Origin: Dryas octopetala
Taxonomy: Eukaryota > Streptophyta > Magnoliopsida > Rosales > Rosaceae
Direction: 5' to 3'
Assembly (NCBI GenBank): GCA_963921425.1
Contig: OY992835.1
Coordinates: 2,852,001-2,916,000, forward strand
Length of the DNA stretch: 64,000 bases
Every line of letters begins with the position of its first letter. Position 1 is the stretch's first letter. Positions 48,940 to 59,362 of the stretch are shown piece by piece. Both the position numbers and the translations under genes were made by a program. The notes under the pieces are model-generated. The model did no database searches, was not told the origin of the DNA, and was given only the letters and a program-made list of their open reading frames with translations.

Positions 48940-49659
48940 GATACAAATTACAAAAATGCCCCTCACTTTGGACGTTCGTAAAACCCAAACTGTAATTCCG
49001 ATCTACAAACCGCTCGCGTCTATGCGTTTGTAGAGCCGAGCACTACTCAACCATGCCAAAATCAAAGTCAAATTCCAATTATTTCAATTTGGTAAAAATT
49101 GGGTCAACTTTAAAATAAAACAATTATTTGTAACACAATTAATTACGTTAAGTTCCCCGAAAATGTTTAAAATAAAAGAACGATAATTTAATTTCCAACA
49201 AATTCATTCGGGTGAAAAAAATTTGGGTCATCGAAATTAACTTTTACATTTCTCATAGTAATTTAGAAGAAAATTTTCCAAAGCATCGCAACCCAACTTC
49301 TTTTGAAAAACCAAAGTTCAATAAAAATTTTAAATTCTCAGTGAAATTTGAGTTGAGTTGTTACAACGGGGCTGGGTTGGCATAGTGCAGGGGTGGCGAT
49401 TTGGTTGGGTCTTGTATTTTTATTTTATTTTTTTCACTTTTAGTTCTTTTTTCCTATTTTTTATTTATTTTTTATTTTATAACTATTTTAATTGTGCGAA
49501 ATGTCCATTTTACCCTTAAAATTGGTCATGTGCTTGGCACATGATCAATGTTTAACAGAAATGCTAACGGAAGTGACAAAATATCCTTGATCGAACCGTA
49601 AGTGAAAGTAGAGTCCTTAATTAGAACACTTTGATACACCATATTAGACTCCGGATAGA

Positions 49660-50319
49660 AGTAAATAGTTCATGTCAGTTGTTTGATGTCAACTTGTATT
49701 ATTTAATTACCTGACTATGTAAACCGGACTGAGCTTTTAATGCTCTTCTTACCTGACTAACTAATACAACTCACACATTCAAGATTATATAATACACGCT
49801 TAATTATAAAGACTTGATAAAACAAAAACGCACTAATTATCTTCTTGGCAAAAACAAAAGAAAAAAAAAATTCTTATCATATGAATCTTATCAAAAATAA
49901 TTTGTGTTATATGAATTTCAATTTCCACTAAGTTATCAAAAAATAAAAAAAAAATAGTCTGATTCGCTGCTATCCTAAAAAGCACCAAACACAATATAAC
50001 TTAGTCAGATTGTTTATCCAAAACAGTACCAAATGCCTGATAATATTCTGGATAAATAGTCAGTACTCTCCAGAATAGATTAATACTATCTGACAGAAAT
50101 TAGTCAGTATAGTCCAACATACCAAACGAGCTGTAAATGCCGCATATTCAACTGCGTATTGATGTACATGTCATGTCATTTTGCCCGAAGTTTCTCGTTC
50201 TAAAATTTTCCAAAAGAATTCTAACTTCTTAATATAAAATAATATTTTTTTTGAATCGTAAATTATCATTTTTAAAAAACTTCGGGCCAATGGCTAAAAC
50301 TAGCAGAACAGCGTGGTGT
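49660..50319. other. spacer left of the hAT element
   Basis: AT-rich with no ORF of note. Before the hAT insertion, its right end lay next to the sequence now at 56014 and may be the distal promoter of the heat shock gene. Confidence 0.35.
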
Positions 50320-51474
50320 GCTGACTCTAGAGGTGTCAAACGGGCCGGGTCAGCCCGAGCACGACACGGGCCCGGCCCGTTTATAAGTACCTCGGCCCGG
50401 CACGAGCACGATTCAAGGCGGGCTGGGCCTAGCACGGCCCAAATCATTGGGCCGTGCTGGGCCGGGGTAATCTGGCCCATTGGGTCGTGCCGGCCCGAGC
50501 CCGTTATGGGATCGTGCCAGCCCGAGCCCGTTACGGTATCGTGCCGGCCCGGCCCACCATCTATCGGCCCGTTTATTAAAAAATAATTTTAACATGGATA
50601 TGTGAAGGTGGTTCGAACCTATGACCTCTTCATATCAATTAACTACCTCAATACCAATTGGGCTATTATGTTTGTTGTGTTAAAAAGGGGAAATAAATCG
50701 TATATAATACATTAGAAATATCAACCATGTTTTTTAAAAGCTAAATTAAGAACAATAACGACACAACCTTTTATGATTTAGAAAACCTAAACGTCATATT
50801 CTTCTTCTACTCATCTTCTAGAAACCTAAACCATCTGCCATAACTCCCCTTCTTGATGTTTCATTGGAAGGGAGGAAGAAGGAGCCGTTGGCTTCTTCTT
50901 CCAAAAAATAGTAAATTTTTTTCTTAATTATCCTCCCAACTCCCAAGTTAATTTCAATGATTTCGTATTTTGGTTCTTCAAATATCCATCCTCTTATAAA
51001 TCCCTATTTTCAATTGTTAAAAATCATCAATTTCTACTCTCAATCTCTAGTCTCTGCTCTCAATTTCTCAATCTATCGATCATCTCTCTAAAAAATTTAT
51101 CAAATATCTTGTTCTAAATCCCTAATTTCTCCCTCCAACTTTGCTCTCCCTCTCCTCTCCACATCCAGCTGTTGATCTCCCTTCGCCGTCAGCCACTCAG
51201 CTGCTGTCCGGCCGCTCTTGGTCGTCGTCACTGCAAGGGCTCCATAGTCAGTACTATTATTTCTCATCTTAGATTGAATGGGCAACTTGGTTTATTGGTG
51301 TTTTTGGGTATTTTGATAATTTGATAATAGATCATTTAAATTTAAAGGCCATAAAAAAAGATCATGTAAATGTCTCTAGTAAATTATTCAAGGCATGATG
51401 CGTATCTTTTCTTGAGGTTCTATTCTCTTTCGTTTCTTTTCTTTTAATGCTTAATGTTCTCTTCCTAGGCTTTC

Positions 51475-51705
51475 GAACGCCCCATCAGGTTCTCTTTCTC
51501 AAGTGAATGAGAAGGCAAATATTGAGCCAGTAAGACCTCAGACTGCTTCTGAGAACCCTCTGAATTACAGTATATTTTCTTGTCATTAGCTTCTTACAGT
51601 GCTGATCTTTTTTTTTTTTTTTTTTCCTTCTAATTTAGAAGGCAGCGATCGCAGGCAGTGCTGGAGGAAGCGCTTGAAAGGAAGCAGCCTTTCTTAGTAG
51701 TAAGT
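51475..51705 (+). other. two exon-like segments in the hAT 5' region
   Basis: Between the left terminus and the transposase, 'ttcctag' precedes a block reading LSNAPSGSLSQVNEKANIEP and ending at gtaaga (about 51470-51530). A second block near 51640-51705 reads RQRSQAVLEEALERKQPFLV. They look like exons of an unidentified gene or of the transposase leader. I do not recognise them. Confidence 0.3.
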
Positions 51706-52258
51706 TAATGTTTGTATGTTATTTAGGAGTTATGAAACCAGTTTAAATCTATTTCCATTCTCCTCCCCTTGCCTAAAGATTTAAATTTGTTTTTAATGTT
51801 TTTACTGTGAGCTGTTCTAATTTATCTTGTCTTTTGGTTTTGTTTTTATCTCTTTGGCAGGTTTAGAGTTCTAACATTTTGTGGTTCCCCCAGAGGCTTC
51901 CATACCCATTTTGATGGGTAATGTTACAGATTAGTCTTGTTGCTTTGGCTCTGCGGCTCTGCGGCTCTGCCTCTTCAACTCTCATTTCAGTACGCTACAG
52001 CCTCTCAACCTCCCTGTTTTTTCTTCTCTCCATTTATATTCGACCATAGTGTTAGCTTGCTTTTATTTTGAATATGATTCTGATTTGTTTTAATATTGTA
52101 TAAGAACTTTTTATTTATAATTAGCTGTCTAATTTGTTTTCTTTTTGTTATTTTTTCAGGGTCGATCGACTCGATCTCAATCTCATCGGCACAAAATTAT
52201 TGAAAATCTGGAATCACAAGGGAAGGTATTTTCCTGTTTCTTCTCAAGTTTTATTTAG

Positions 52259-54358
52259 ATGGACCCTAGGGACCTTATGGATTTTGGGGAATATCATGAT
52301 AATAATTTTGAAACCCCTGCACCTGAAGATATGCCACATGAACCAGATAATAAAGATGGTTCAAACTCACCTGAACCCACTTATATTGACACTGACACTC
52401 AACCTGAGGGTAAAAAAAGAAAACGAACTTCTGGAGTGTGGATTCATTTTACACGTGAAACTCGAAAAAATGAGGATGGGAACATTGTACCAGTTGCAGT
52501 GTGTAATTTTTGCAAAAAATCTTTAACTTGTAAAACTTCAAATGGTACTGGACATCTTAAAAGACATGCTACAAATTGTCTATCTAAACATGATCCTAAA
52601 GATCCTAAGCAGTCCCAACTATCTGTAGATGGAAGTAGTGTATTAGCATTTAAGTACAGTCAACCTAAAATGAGAGATGAATTGGCTAGATTTGTTGCAG
52701 GTGCTGAATTGCCTTTTGCTTTTGTTGAGGATCGTAGATTCGAAAGATTTGTGAAAGTGGCATTACAACCTGAGTATAAGAGAATTTCTCGCAACACTAA
52801 TAGGAGTGATGTTTTGAAACTTTACAATGAGGAGAAAAAGAAGTTGATAAATGATTTTGCTAATTTGAAGGGTTCTATTGCTATTACTGCTGACTTATGG
52901 GATGGTCGTAATAATTTGCCTTTTATTTGTGTTACTGCTCATTATATTGATGATCGTTGGTTGTTGCACAAAAGAATTATTGCGTTTCGTCTTCTTGAAT
53001 ATCCACATACTGGTAGTGCTATTTTTAATTCTATGATGGATGTGTTTAAGGAGTACAATATTGCTCAAAAAAATTTTTCAGTTAGTTTTGACAATGCTAC
53101 TAATAATTCTTGTGCTATTGCTTTATTTCAGCGTGTTTTGCATCCTCCCTATGGTGGAAAATTTTTTCATATGAGGTGTGTGTGTCATATAATTAACCTA
53201 ATGGTGCAAGATGGGTTGAAACTTATTGGAAACAACCTTAGCTTAGTAAAGGATGCTATTGGTTATATTCATTCTTCTTCTTCTAGGACTCAAGAGTTTG
53301 CTAAGTTTTGTACAGCTGAAGGTTTGAAACCTAGGAAATTGAAAAAAGACATGCCTATTCGTTGGAACTCAACATATCATATGATTAGAAAATGCAAAGG
53401 TTATAGTAGTGCAATCAGTTCTTTTTATAATAATAAAATGGATTCCAATTTGTTGAGGGAGGAAGAGTGGAATATTTGCTTTAAGTTAATGGACTTTTTG
53501 AAGGTTTTCTATGATGCTACATGTAATTGCTCTGGTGTTTATTATCCAACATCTCCTATTGCACTTAATGATTTGTATATGATTAGTGCTACTTTTGCTA
53601 AATATAAATCTGAAGAAGATGGTGACTTTACAACCATTTGTCAAACCATGAAGGCAAAGTACAAAAAGTATTGGGAACATGTTCCTTATACTTTTTGTTT
53701 TGGTGTGATAATGGATCCTAGGATTAAAGTAAGTGGTTTGGAGGTAATACTTGGTGAAATTGAAAAAAATTTATCTATTACTCTACCAATTACAATATCC
53801 ATGATTCAAAAAACTTTGAATGATACTTATTTGTTGTATGAGAAGAAATATGCTACTGTTGGTGCACAAGTTACACAAGCACGCCCACCTTTTCCTTCAT
53901 CTACTTCTACTTCTTCTAGTAGTGAAGCTGTTTTGGGCATGCTTGCTAGTAAAGGAAAACAAAATTCTGGGAGCACTCGCAATGAAATTTTCAGGTACTT
54001 GGATACAGATTTTTTTGAATACGTGACTGAGGAAGAAAGGAAAAAGTGTGATATTTTGGCTTGGTGGAAAGCACATCAAAATAGTTTTCCTGTGCTTTCC
54101 AACTTGGCACGTGATATGCTAACAACTCCGGTGTCTACAGTAGCATCGGAATCTACTTTTAGTGCAGGTGGTCGTGTGCTGGATGAAAAGAGAACGAGGC
54201 TAACTCCTGAGATTTTGGAGGCCCTTATGTGTGTAAAGGATTGGGATGATGCAGATTTTCGAGCTCAAAGTTTTGTAGATGAAGATCTTGCATATTATGA
54301 AGATGATGACACATATTCTGTATCTAACGATGAAAGCCAGCCGATAAATCTATCATAA
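52259..54358 (+). CDS. hAT transposase with BED zinc finger and hATC domain
   Basis: A 699-residue open frame that would cut and paste the element. A BED-type finger lies at about 60-120 (VCNFCKKSLTC ... GHLKRHATNC). The RNase H-fold core has ITADLWDGRNNLPFICVTAH (first catalytic Asp, near 210) and SVSFDNATNNSCAI (second Asp, near 278). The CHIINLMVQDGL region comes next, then a DUF4413-like stretch (VFYDATCNCSGVYYPTS). The C-terminal hATC dimerisation domain has DILAWWKAHQNSFPVLSNLA and TVASESTFSAGGRVLDEKRT. The length is normal for the Ac/RICESLEEPER-like group. The ATG follows a likely acceptor (ttttttcag, 52160) of a leader intron. No frameshift or stop is seen, so the protein may be functional. 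Confidence 0.95.
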   Translation: MDPRDLMDFGEYHDNNFETPAPEDMPHEPDNKDGSNSPEPTYIDTDTQPEGKKRKRTSGVWIHFTRETRKNEDGNIVPVAVCNFCKKSLTCKTSNGTGHLKRHATNCLSKHDPKDPKQSQLSVDGSSVLAFKYSQPKMRDELARFVAGAELPFAFVEDRRFERFVKVALQPEYKRISRNTNRSDVLKLYNEEKKKLINDFANLKGSIAITADLWDGRNNLPFICVTAHYIDDRWLLHKRIIAFRLLEYPHTGSAIFNSMMDVFKEYNIAQKNFSVSFDNATNNSCAIALFQRVLHPPYGGKFFHMRCVCHIINLMVQDGLKLIGNNLSLVKDAIGYIHSSSSRTQEFAKFCTAEGLKPRKLKKDMPIRWNSTYHMIRKCKGYSSAISSFYNNKMDSNLLREEEWNICFKLMDFLKVFYDATCNCSGVYYPTSPIALNDLYMISATFAKYKSEEDGDFTTICQTMKAKYKKYWEHVPYTFCFGVIMDPRIKVSGLEVILGEIEKNLSITLPITISMIQKTLNDTYLLYEKKYATVGAQVTQARPPFPSSTSTSSSSEAVLGMLASKGKQNSGSTRNEIFRYLDTDFFEYVTEEERKKCDILAWWKAHQNSFPVLSNLARDMLTTPVSTVASESTFSAGGRVLDEKRTRLTPEILEALMCVKDWDDADFRAQSFVDEDLAYYEDDDTYSVSNDESQPINLS

Positions 54359-54505
54359 GTTTTTGTTTTTCTTTAGTTTTTTTTTTTTGTCGTTAATATT
54401 CATTTTTCTCTTTCTAATTTTACTGTAATTTTAGAGGTAAGAATTTTAGATTGGTTTTCGTTTATGCTTGTTTCTATGTTTGCACTTAAATTTGGTCAAT
54501 TGCAG

Positions 54506-55405
54506 CAACAAAAGCACAACACTAGTGATGTGTTAGACATGGCTTGGTTGGCAAAGGAGGCTATGCAGAGGTGTACAGAGGAACTCTAAAGGATGGTGAG
54601 GAAATTGCTGTGAAAAGGCTCACAAAAGCTGCCACTGATGATTGGAAAGATAAGGAGTTTTTTAATGAGATTGGAACCATTGGCCATGTGCTGTTGCTTC
54701 TCTTCTCCATGGTAAACATATACTAATCTTGTTCTCTTATTTTTTATCACAGAAACTTATATTTGGACTAATTATTGGTTTTGTTTTTCTAGGTTATTTT
54801 CTTTTTTCTAGATTAATTTTTTCTCACATATTTCTTTGAAAATTTTTGTTGTAGATGAGAATTTGCCACCTATGGATTGGAAAACAAGGTATAAGATAGC
54901 TATTGGGACAGCTCGAGGCCTCCATTACTTGCCCAAGGGCTGCCAGAGAAGGATAATTCATAGAGACATTAAGTCCACACACATTTTATTGACTGCAGCT
55001 TTTGAACCGTAGGTAACACATATAGAAGTATAGAACCATTGTTTCTTGTGCCTTTTCTTGATCAAGACCAAAATATTCATTTGAAGTGGGTTCAAATGTT
55101 CAATGCATTGAGTTTGATGTTTATTTGTTGTTTTTGAATTATCACAGATATCTGATTTTGGACTAGCAAAATGGCTTCCTATGGAATATGGATACTCATC
55201 AGTCAATTGCTCCAAGTGAAATTGAATCACTGCCAAAATGATTGCACACTGATGTTATATATATATATATATTGTGCAGACACTTGGCTCCAGAGTACTA
55301 TATGAATGGGATTGTGGATGAGAAAATAGATGTGTTTGCTTTTGGAGTTATTTTATTAGAGCACATCTCAGGCAGGAAAGGAAACCAATGGATAAAAGGG
55401 TGGTA
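54506..55405 (+). pseudogene. captured receptor-like cytoplasmic kinase exons inside the hAT
   Basis: Downstream of the transposase, four pieces of one kinase gene lie in order with intron-like sequence between. They are about 54506-54710 (VGKGGYAEVYRGTLKDGEEI, AVKRLTKAATDD), 54855-55012 ([28 protein letters not shown]), 55148-55190 (ISDFGLAKWLP) and 55280-55405 ([20 protein letters not shown]). This matches the class VI receptor-like cytoplasmic kinases. Exons between the first two pieces (P-loop to hinge) are missing. The catalytic-loop Asn is His (KSTH for KSSN). Retained splice signals show that genomic DNA, not mRNA, was acquired. Confidence 0.85.
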
Positions 55406-56021
55406 AAGCATGCTTACAAGGTGTTTCAGCAACAAGAACTATAGGGTCCTCATAGCTAGGGGTTTTAGCTTCAGTTTCCTGCATTATTCTAATTGCAATT
55501 TGTTTTAGCTTTTTTATATTTTGTATTTCTTTGCTTTCTTTATTTTCAAATTATGTCGTAGTTTTTTGTGTGGGTTGTGTGGCAGGGTGTCATCCCCCTT
55601 CATCCATTTTGTTTGTAAGTTGTAATTGTTTTTGCCTTTAGCTTTAAATGAAGTTATTCACCAAAATATGCTAAATAAAAACTTGGGCTCCTTAGTTCAT
55701 TTTCTGTGAAATAAAAAATTAATGTCATATGAGGAATTAAAACAAAAAAAAAACAAAGCATTTTTTTGAAAAAAAAAAAAAGGGGGCTTGTGCTTGGACC
55801 CAAGCCCAGCCCGTTAACAGCCCGGCACGAGCACGGCCCGTCCCATCACGGGCTCGTGCTTTGGGCTCGTGCTGGGCCTAGTGTTTGGAATAAATGGACC
55901 GGGTTGAGCCCGACACAATTATGAATAGGGCCGGGCCAAGCACGGCCCGAAGCCCGAACGGCCCGATTTTAAATGGGCTGGGCCGGGCCGGGCTGGCCCG
56001 TTTGACACCTCTGGCTGACTC

Positions 56022-56386
56022 CTATCAGATCCTCATCATCCAAAAGCCCATATGCAAAAGAACCCAACTGATGTCAGCAAAAAGAACAAGATAGAGATTT
56101 TATCTACAACCGTTTTGATCACTGGGATCCTACGGCGATAGACAATATCTCAACTATTAAGTACAATAGATGTGGCTCTAACGGTAGAGATTAAGCCACG
56201 TTGAAGATCCTGATGTAAGAAGTTCCACTAGAAGCTTCTGGGTTCTGTCCAGTGAGTTCGAAACGCCATTGTCGTATGTTGATTACCTATAATACCAAAT
56301 ATATCCACGCCATTTCTGTTAATCTATTGTTCCCAACAAGCACACTGTACAGACACTAATTCAAAGACAGAAGAATCAAGCAAACA
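56022..56386 (+). promoter_or_regulatory. HSP promoter with heat shock element
   Basis: Between the hAT and the ATG. A palindromic GAAGCTTC (56231-56238), flanked by TTC at 56223-56225 and TTC near 56243, forms an HSE-like cluster about 150 bases before the start codon. A TATA-like ctataatacc lies near 56288. Binding by heat shock factors is inferred from the motif only. Confidence 0.55.
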
Positions 56387-57431
56387 ATGGCGGATGGTGT
56401 ATTTGCGTACCCATTCAGGCGCTTCCTCTGGAGTCCTCCGATTTTCCGAGAATGGTCCGGAGGATCAAGAGGCCTCATGGACTGGCTTGAGTCCCCTAAT
56501 GCCCACATATTCAAAATCAATGTTCCAGGTACCCACTTTTCAGACTCAGCTCGATAATATACCCATTTTGGCAGTTGGGTTTTTGTTTAATTAATTTTCC
56601 CTCCTTCCTTATCTTGCACTTCATTTTTCACAGTGGAATATTAGTGGGTTTTATGAGTTTAAGCTCATTTTCTAATCCTCTGCCTCTAAATATTGGCATT
56701 TCTGAAGTGAAATTTTTGTGGGTTTTCTTTATTATTCAGAATTTTGGAAGATTAAGCAACTCAATCTCCCTCCCTCTCTCTCTCTTGGATTTCTTGCTCC
56801 CTTTGGACTGTTATATATGTAATATGTTGATGGGTTTTCAGGACTGAACAGTTTTTTATGACTAGGATATCTGAATTTGGCATTTGGGTTTTTGTTCCAT
56901 TAATTTGCGCTCCTTTCTTATCTTGCACTTCATTTTTCACAGTGCAATATTAGTGGGTTTTATGAATTTAAGCTCATTTTCTAATCCTCTGCCTCTAAAT
57001 ATTTGCATTTCTGAAGTGAAATTTTTGTGGGTTTTCTTTATTATTCAGAATTTTGGATTGTTATTCTGATGGGATTTCAGAAGTGAACAAATTTTGATCA
57101 CTAGAATATTTGAATTTGGTAATTAAAATGAATAGGTTTGGGCAAGGAGGATATAAAGGTGCAGATAGAGGATGGGAACGTTTTGCGCATAAAAGCGGAA
57201 GGTGGGAAAGAGGAGGGTCATGCAAAAGACTTAGTTTGGCACGTGGCAGAGAGAGGTACGGCGGCAGGGAAAGCGGGAGACTTTTCTCGGGAAATTGAAT
57301 TGCCAGAAAATGTGAAGGTGGATCAGATAAAAGCTCAAGTGGAGAATGGTGTTCTCACCGTCCTTGTCCCAAAAGATGCAACCCCCAAACCATCCAAACT
57401 ACGAAATATCAATATCACTAGCAAGCTCTAA
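56387..57431 (+). CDS. HSP15.7: peroxisomal small heat shock protein, HSP15.7 type
   Basis: Exons 56387-56528 and 57136-57431, joined in phase 1, give 145 residues. Starts MADGVFAYPFRRFLWSPPIF; the alpha-crystallin domain begins around 40 (HIFKINVPGLGKEDIKVQIE) and includes FSREIELPENVKVDQIKAQV and GVLTVLVPKD. It ends NITSKL; the SKL tripeptide is a type 1 peroxisomal targeting signal. Arabidopsis HSP15.7 shares the layout, one intron and the SKL end. It is an ATP-independent chaperone, induced by heat and oxidative stress in that species. The 607-base intron holds a direct duplication. A hAT transposon sits 373 bases upstream of the ATG, so regulation may differ from alleles without it. Confidence 0.95.
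56567..57115 (+). repeat. 309-bp direct duplication inside HSP intron
   Basis: The phrase from 'tgggtttttgtt' through 'tcttgcacttcatttttcac' to 'ttattcagaattttgg' occurs at about 56576-56750 and again at 56885-57058, offset 309 bases, with few differences. The intervening CT-rich piece (56770-56800) exists only once. Confidence 0.9.
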
Positions 57432-58940
57432 GCACAATGAAATCATCATAATGTATGTGCTACAATACAACATGTAATAACAATGAACTCAATTGAATCG
57501 CATAATGTATGAAACATTAACAATTTCAACCTCTTCTAATAATTTCCAATGTTTTATATTAATTCGCTACAATTTCAAACAATTAACCAAAAATCATGAT
57601 AGTTCCAAATAAATAAAAATCCCCATCATTTTTAAATAACTCCAAGACAAATTTAGAAATATTTCAAGGGCTCACATCTATGATAAGGAAGTTATGTACA
57701 AAGAGTTTACATGAATCCTATTTTTCATAATTTAGTTGTAAACTTAAGCCCTGTCAAGGCTTAAAGGGCGGTGAATTAGTATTTGTTAATCAACTGCCCT
57801 TGGTTTTTCCATAACATACCCAAATAATATGCCAAATGACCATTTTGCCCCAAATTGGAAAAAGCATACATATGGAAAACCATGTAATTTTAGATTAACC
57901 TTGTTAGTATCCAGGTATTCCCAAGCTATGTAACTCTATGCCAGTCACTTGTGGGGTCGAGTTTAGGCATTTCAGCATTTGGCAAGAAATAGTCATAGTT
58001 CTTATTGGAATATTATGTCAACATGTTGAAATATTGAGTACTAAATTACTAATGTAAATGATGAGTTCCAAAATGTATAGCCCATGCAAATAGCGGAAGA
58101 CCTGTGTTTGATTTAATGCAACCAGTGTTTTGTTTGTCATTATCCAAGTTAATTAAATAAAGTGAAAAACTTGTATATTAGCCACATGTGCATTTCCTGA
58201 CAAGGAATACTAAACTTGGGTTTTGGGTGCACGCAACTACTCTATTTCACTTATAAACAACTATTATTTATCTAGCTTCAATTTTTAAAAGGCATAAACA
58301 CCTTTTTCTTTCTATGTACGTACAAGGCATAAAGATGGAGCTTGAAGTGCCAATTTTTTTTTTTTTTTGTTCATTAGGCAAATTTGTGTTTTGATAATGT
58401 TTTAATGTATAATATAATTTTCATAGCCATTTTGTTGTTAGTCTACCACCATCCTCTAATGGGGAATAAATGGATTGAGTTTTCATTGTTCATTCATATG
58501 TACATGCATATTGTTAGCCATGTTAAGGTTACATTTCTGCTCCAAGTTCTTTATCTGACTCCTTATATGTCATTTTAAATTGAAGGTTGTGAAACAAGGC
58601 AAAAAATTAAGTGGAAGTTCTCTTTAAACTATTTATTTTGCTTGAGATCGATGTATAGTTGTAAGAACCTATTTGAGTTAACAACCAATTTAAACACTTA
58701 TACAACTAAGAATACAAGTGGGAAGACTAACTTGGACAGCCTAGAACTTAAGGTGAAGTAGGAATTCTAACTAACAAGGAATACCTATTGCATAAGGTTA
58801 TGAAATCAAGAGGTGATAAGGCTGACTTCGGGTATTTCTTTATGGGTAAGAAATCTAGAAGTTGTCATCTATAAATATACATCTAGGGTCTCCTCTCTTA
58901 TGTACAATCACAAGCATAAAAGAACCTACCCTATATAGGC
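57432..58940. other. HSP 3' UTR and spacer
   Basis: No gene seen. T-run at 58354-58369. AT-rich throughout. Confidence 0.4.
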
Positions 58941-58948
58941 AGTGCATA

Positions 58949-58950
<2 letters not shown>

Positions 58951-59006
<56 letters not shown>
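58951..59006. repeat. (GA)28 microsatellite
   Basis: Uninterrupted GA dinucleotide run of 56 bases. Likely to be length-variable. Confidence 0.97.
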
Positions 59007-59011
<5 letters not shown>

Positions 59012-59362
59012 GGCTGACTGTGGCATTATTACAAGCACCTTGGCTGCATCTTTGTTTCTGTCGAGCAACCTGCAATGACATCAAAATGTGTCACACCCCG
59101 AACTCTGGGTATGCGACAGAGACACCTTTCTTTCATAGCCCGAGGAATTAATACCAATAAACCAGCGGTAATCCCCCAATCAAGAGAGGTTGAGCCTTTT
59201 GAGATAAATTCACTGGGTTGGATCAAAGTACTCATTACACAACATTAAAGAAATAATAAGATCATAATAAATAGGTAAATATAAATTAATCAACCCACTA
59301 GGGTGGAATAGTTAAATCAACACCCCAGAAAAAGGGAATTACTAAAGTATAAATAAAACCAA

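Larger units (their letters stand above)
41649..49365 (-). mobile_element. family B LTR, minus strand, with two LTRs nested inside
   Basis: The right end reads gagttgttaca (minus TGTAACAACTCAACTC). The left end reads TGACAGAACCATCCCC. Flanking 5-mers are gcggg (41644-41648) and acggg (49366-49370), one change apart. After removing the two insertions about 3.4 kb of LTR remains: 41649-41894, 44176-46963 and 48945-49365. Matching landmarks with the family B copy at 21094 include 'cctctaccacaacc', 'gcctcgacgtggtacgg' and the decayed 50-bp repeats at 44884-44970. Confidence 0.85.
40730..49650. mobile_element. foldback element split by nested LTRs
   Basis: The left arm 40785-40990 and right arm 49640-49440 are inverted copies: 'tcaaagtgttccaattaagg', 'acttacggttcaatcaagga', 'catgtgccaagcacatgac' and 'gcacaattaaaatagttata' all recur complemented. 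The original element was about 1.2 kb (40730-41648 plus 49371-49650). Its interior was hit by a family B LTR at 41648/49366. The left arm extends about 50 bases further out than the right, so one tip is damaged and no target duplication was read. Confidence 0.75.
50328..56013 (+). mobile_element. complete hAT transposon (5686 bp)
   Basis: Exact 8-bp target duplication gctgactc at 50320-50327 and 56014-56021. Terminal repeats are TAGAGGTGTCAAACGGGCC on the left and, complemented, CAGAGGTGTCAAACGGGCC on the right. Subterminal regions (50340-50570 and 55795-56005) are packed with GGCCCG / GGCACGAGCACG words, the usual transposase-binding arrays of hAT elements. It carries an open transposase and captured kinase exons. 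The perfect duplication and open reading frame suggest a fairly recent insertion. Confidence 0.96.
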
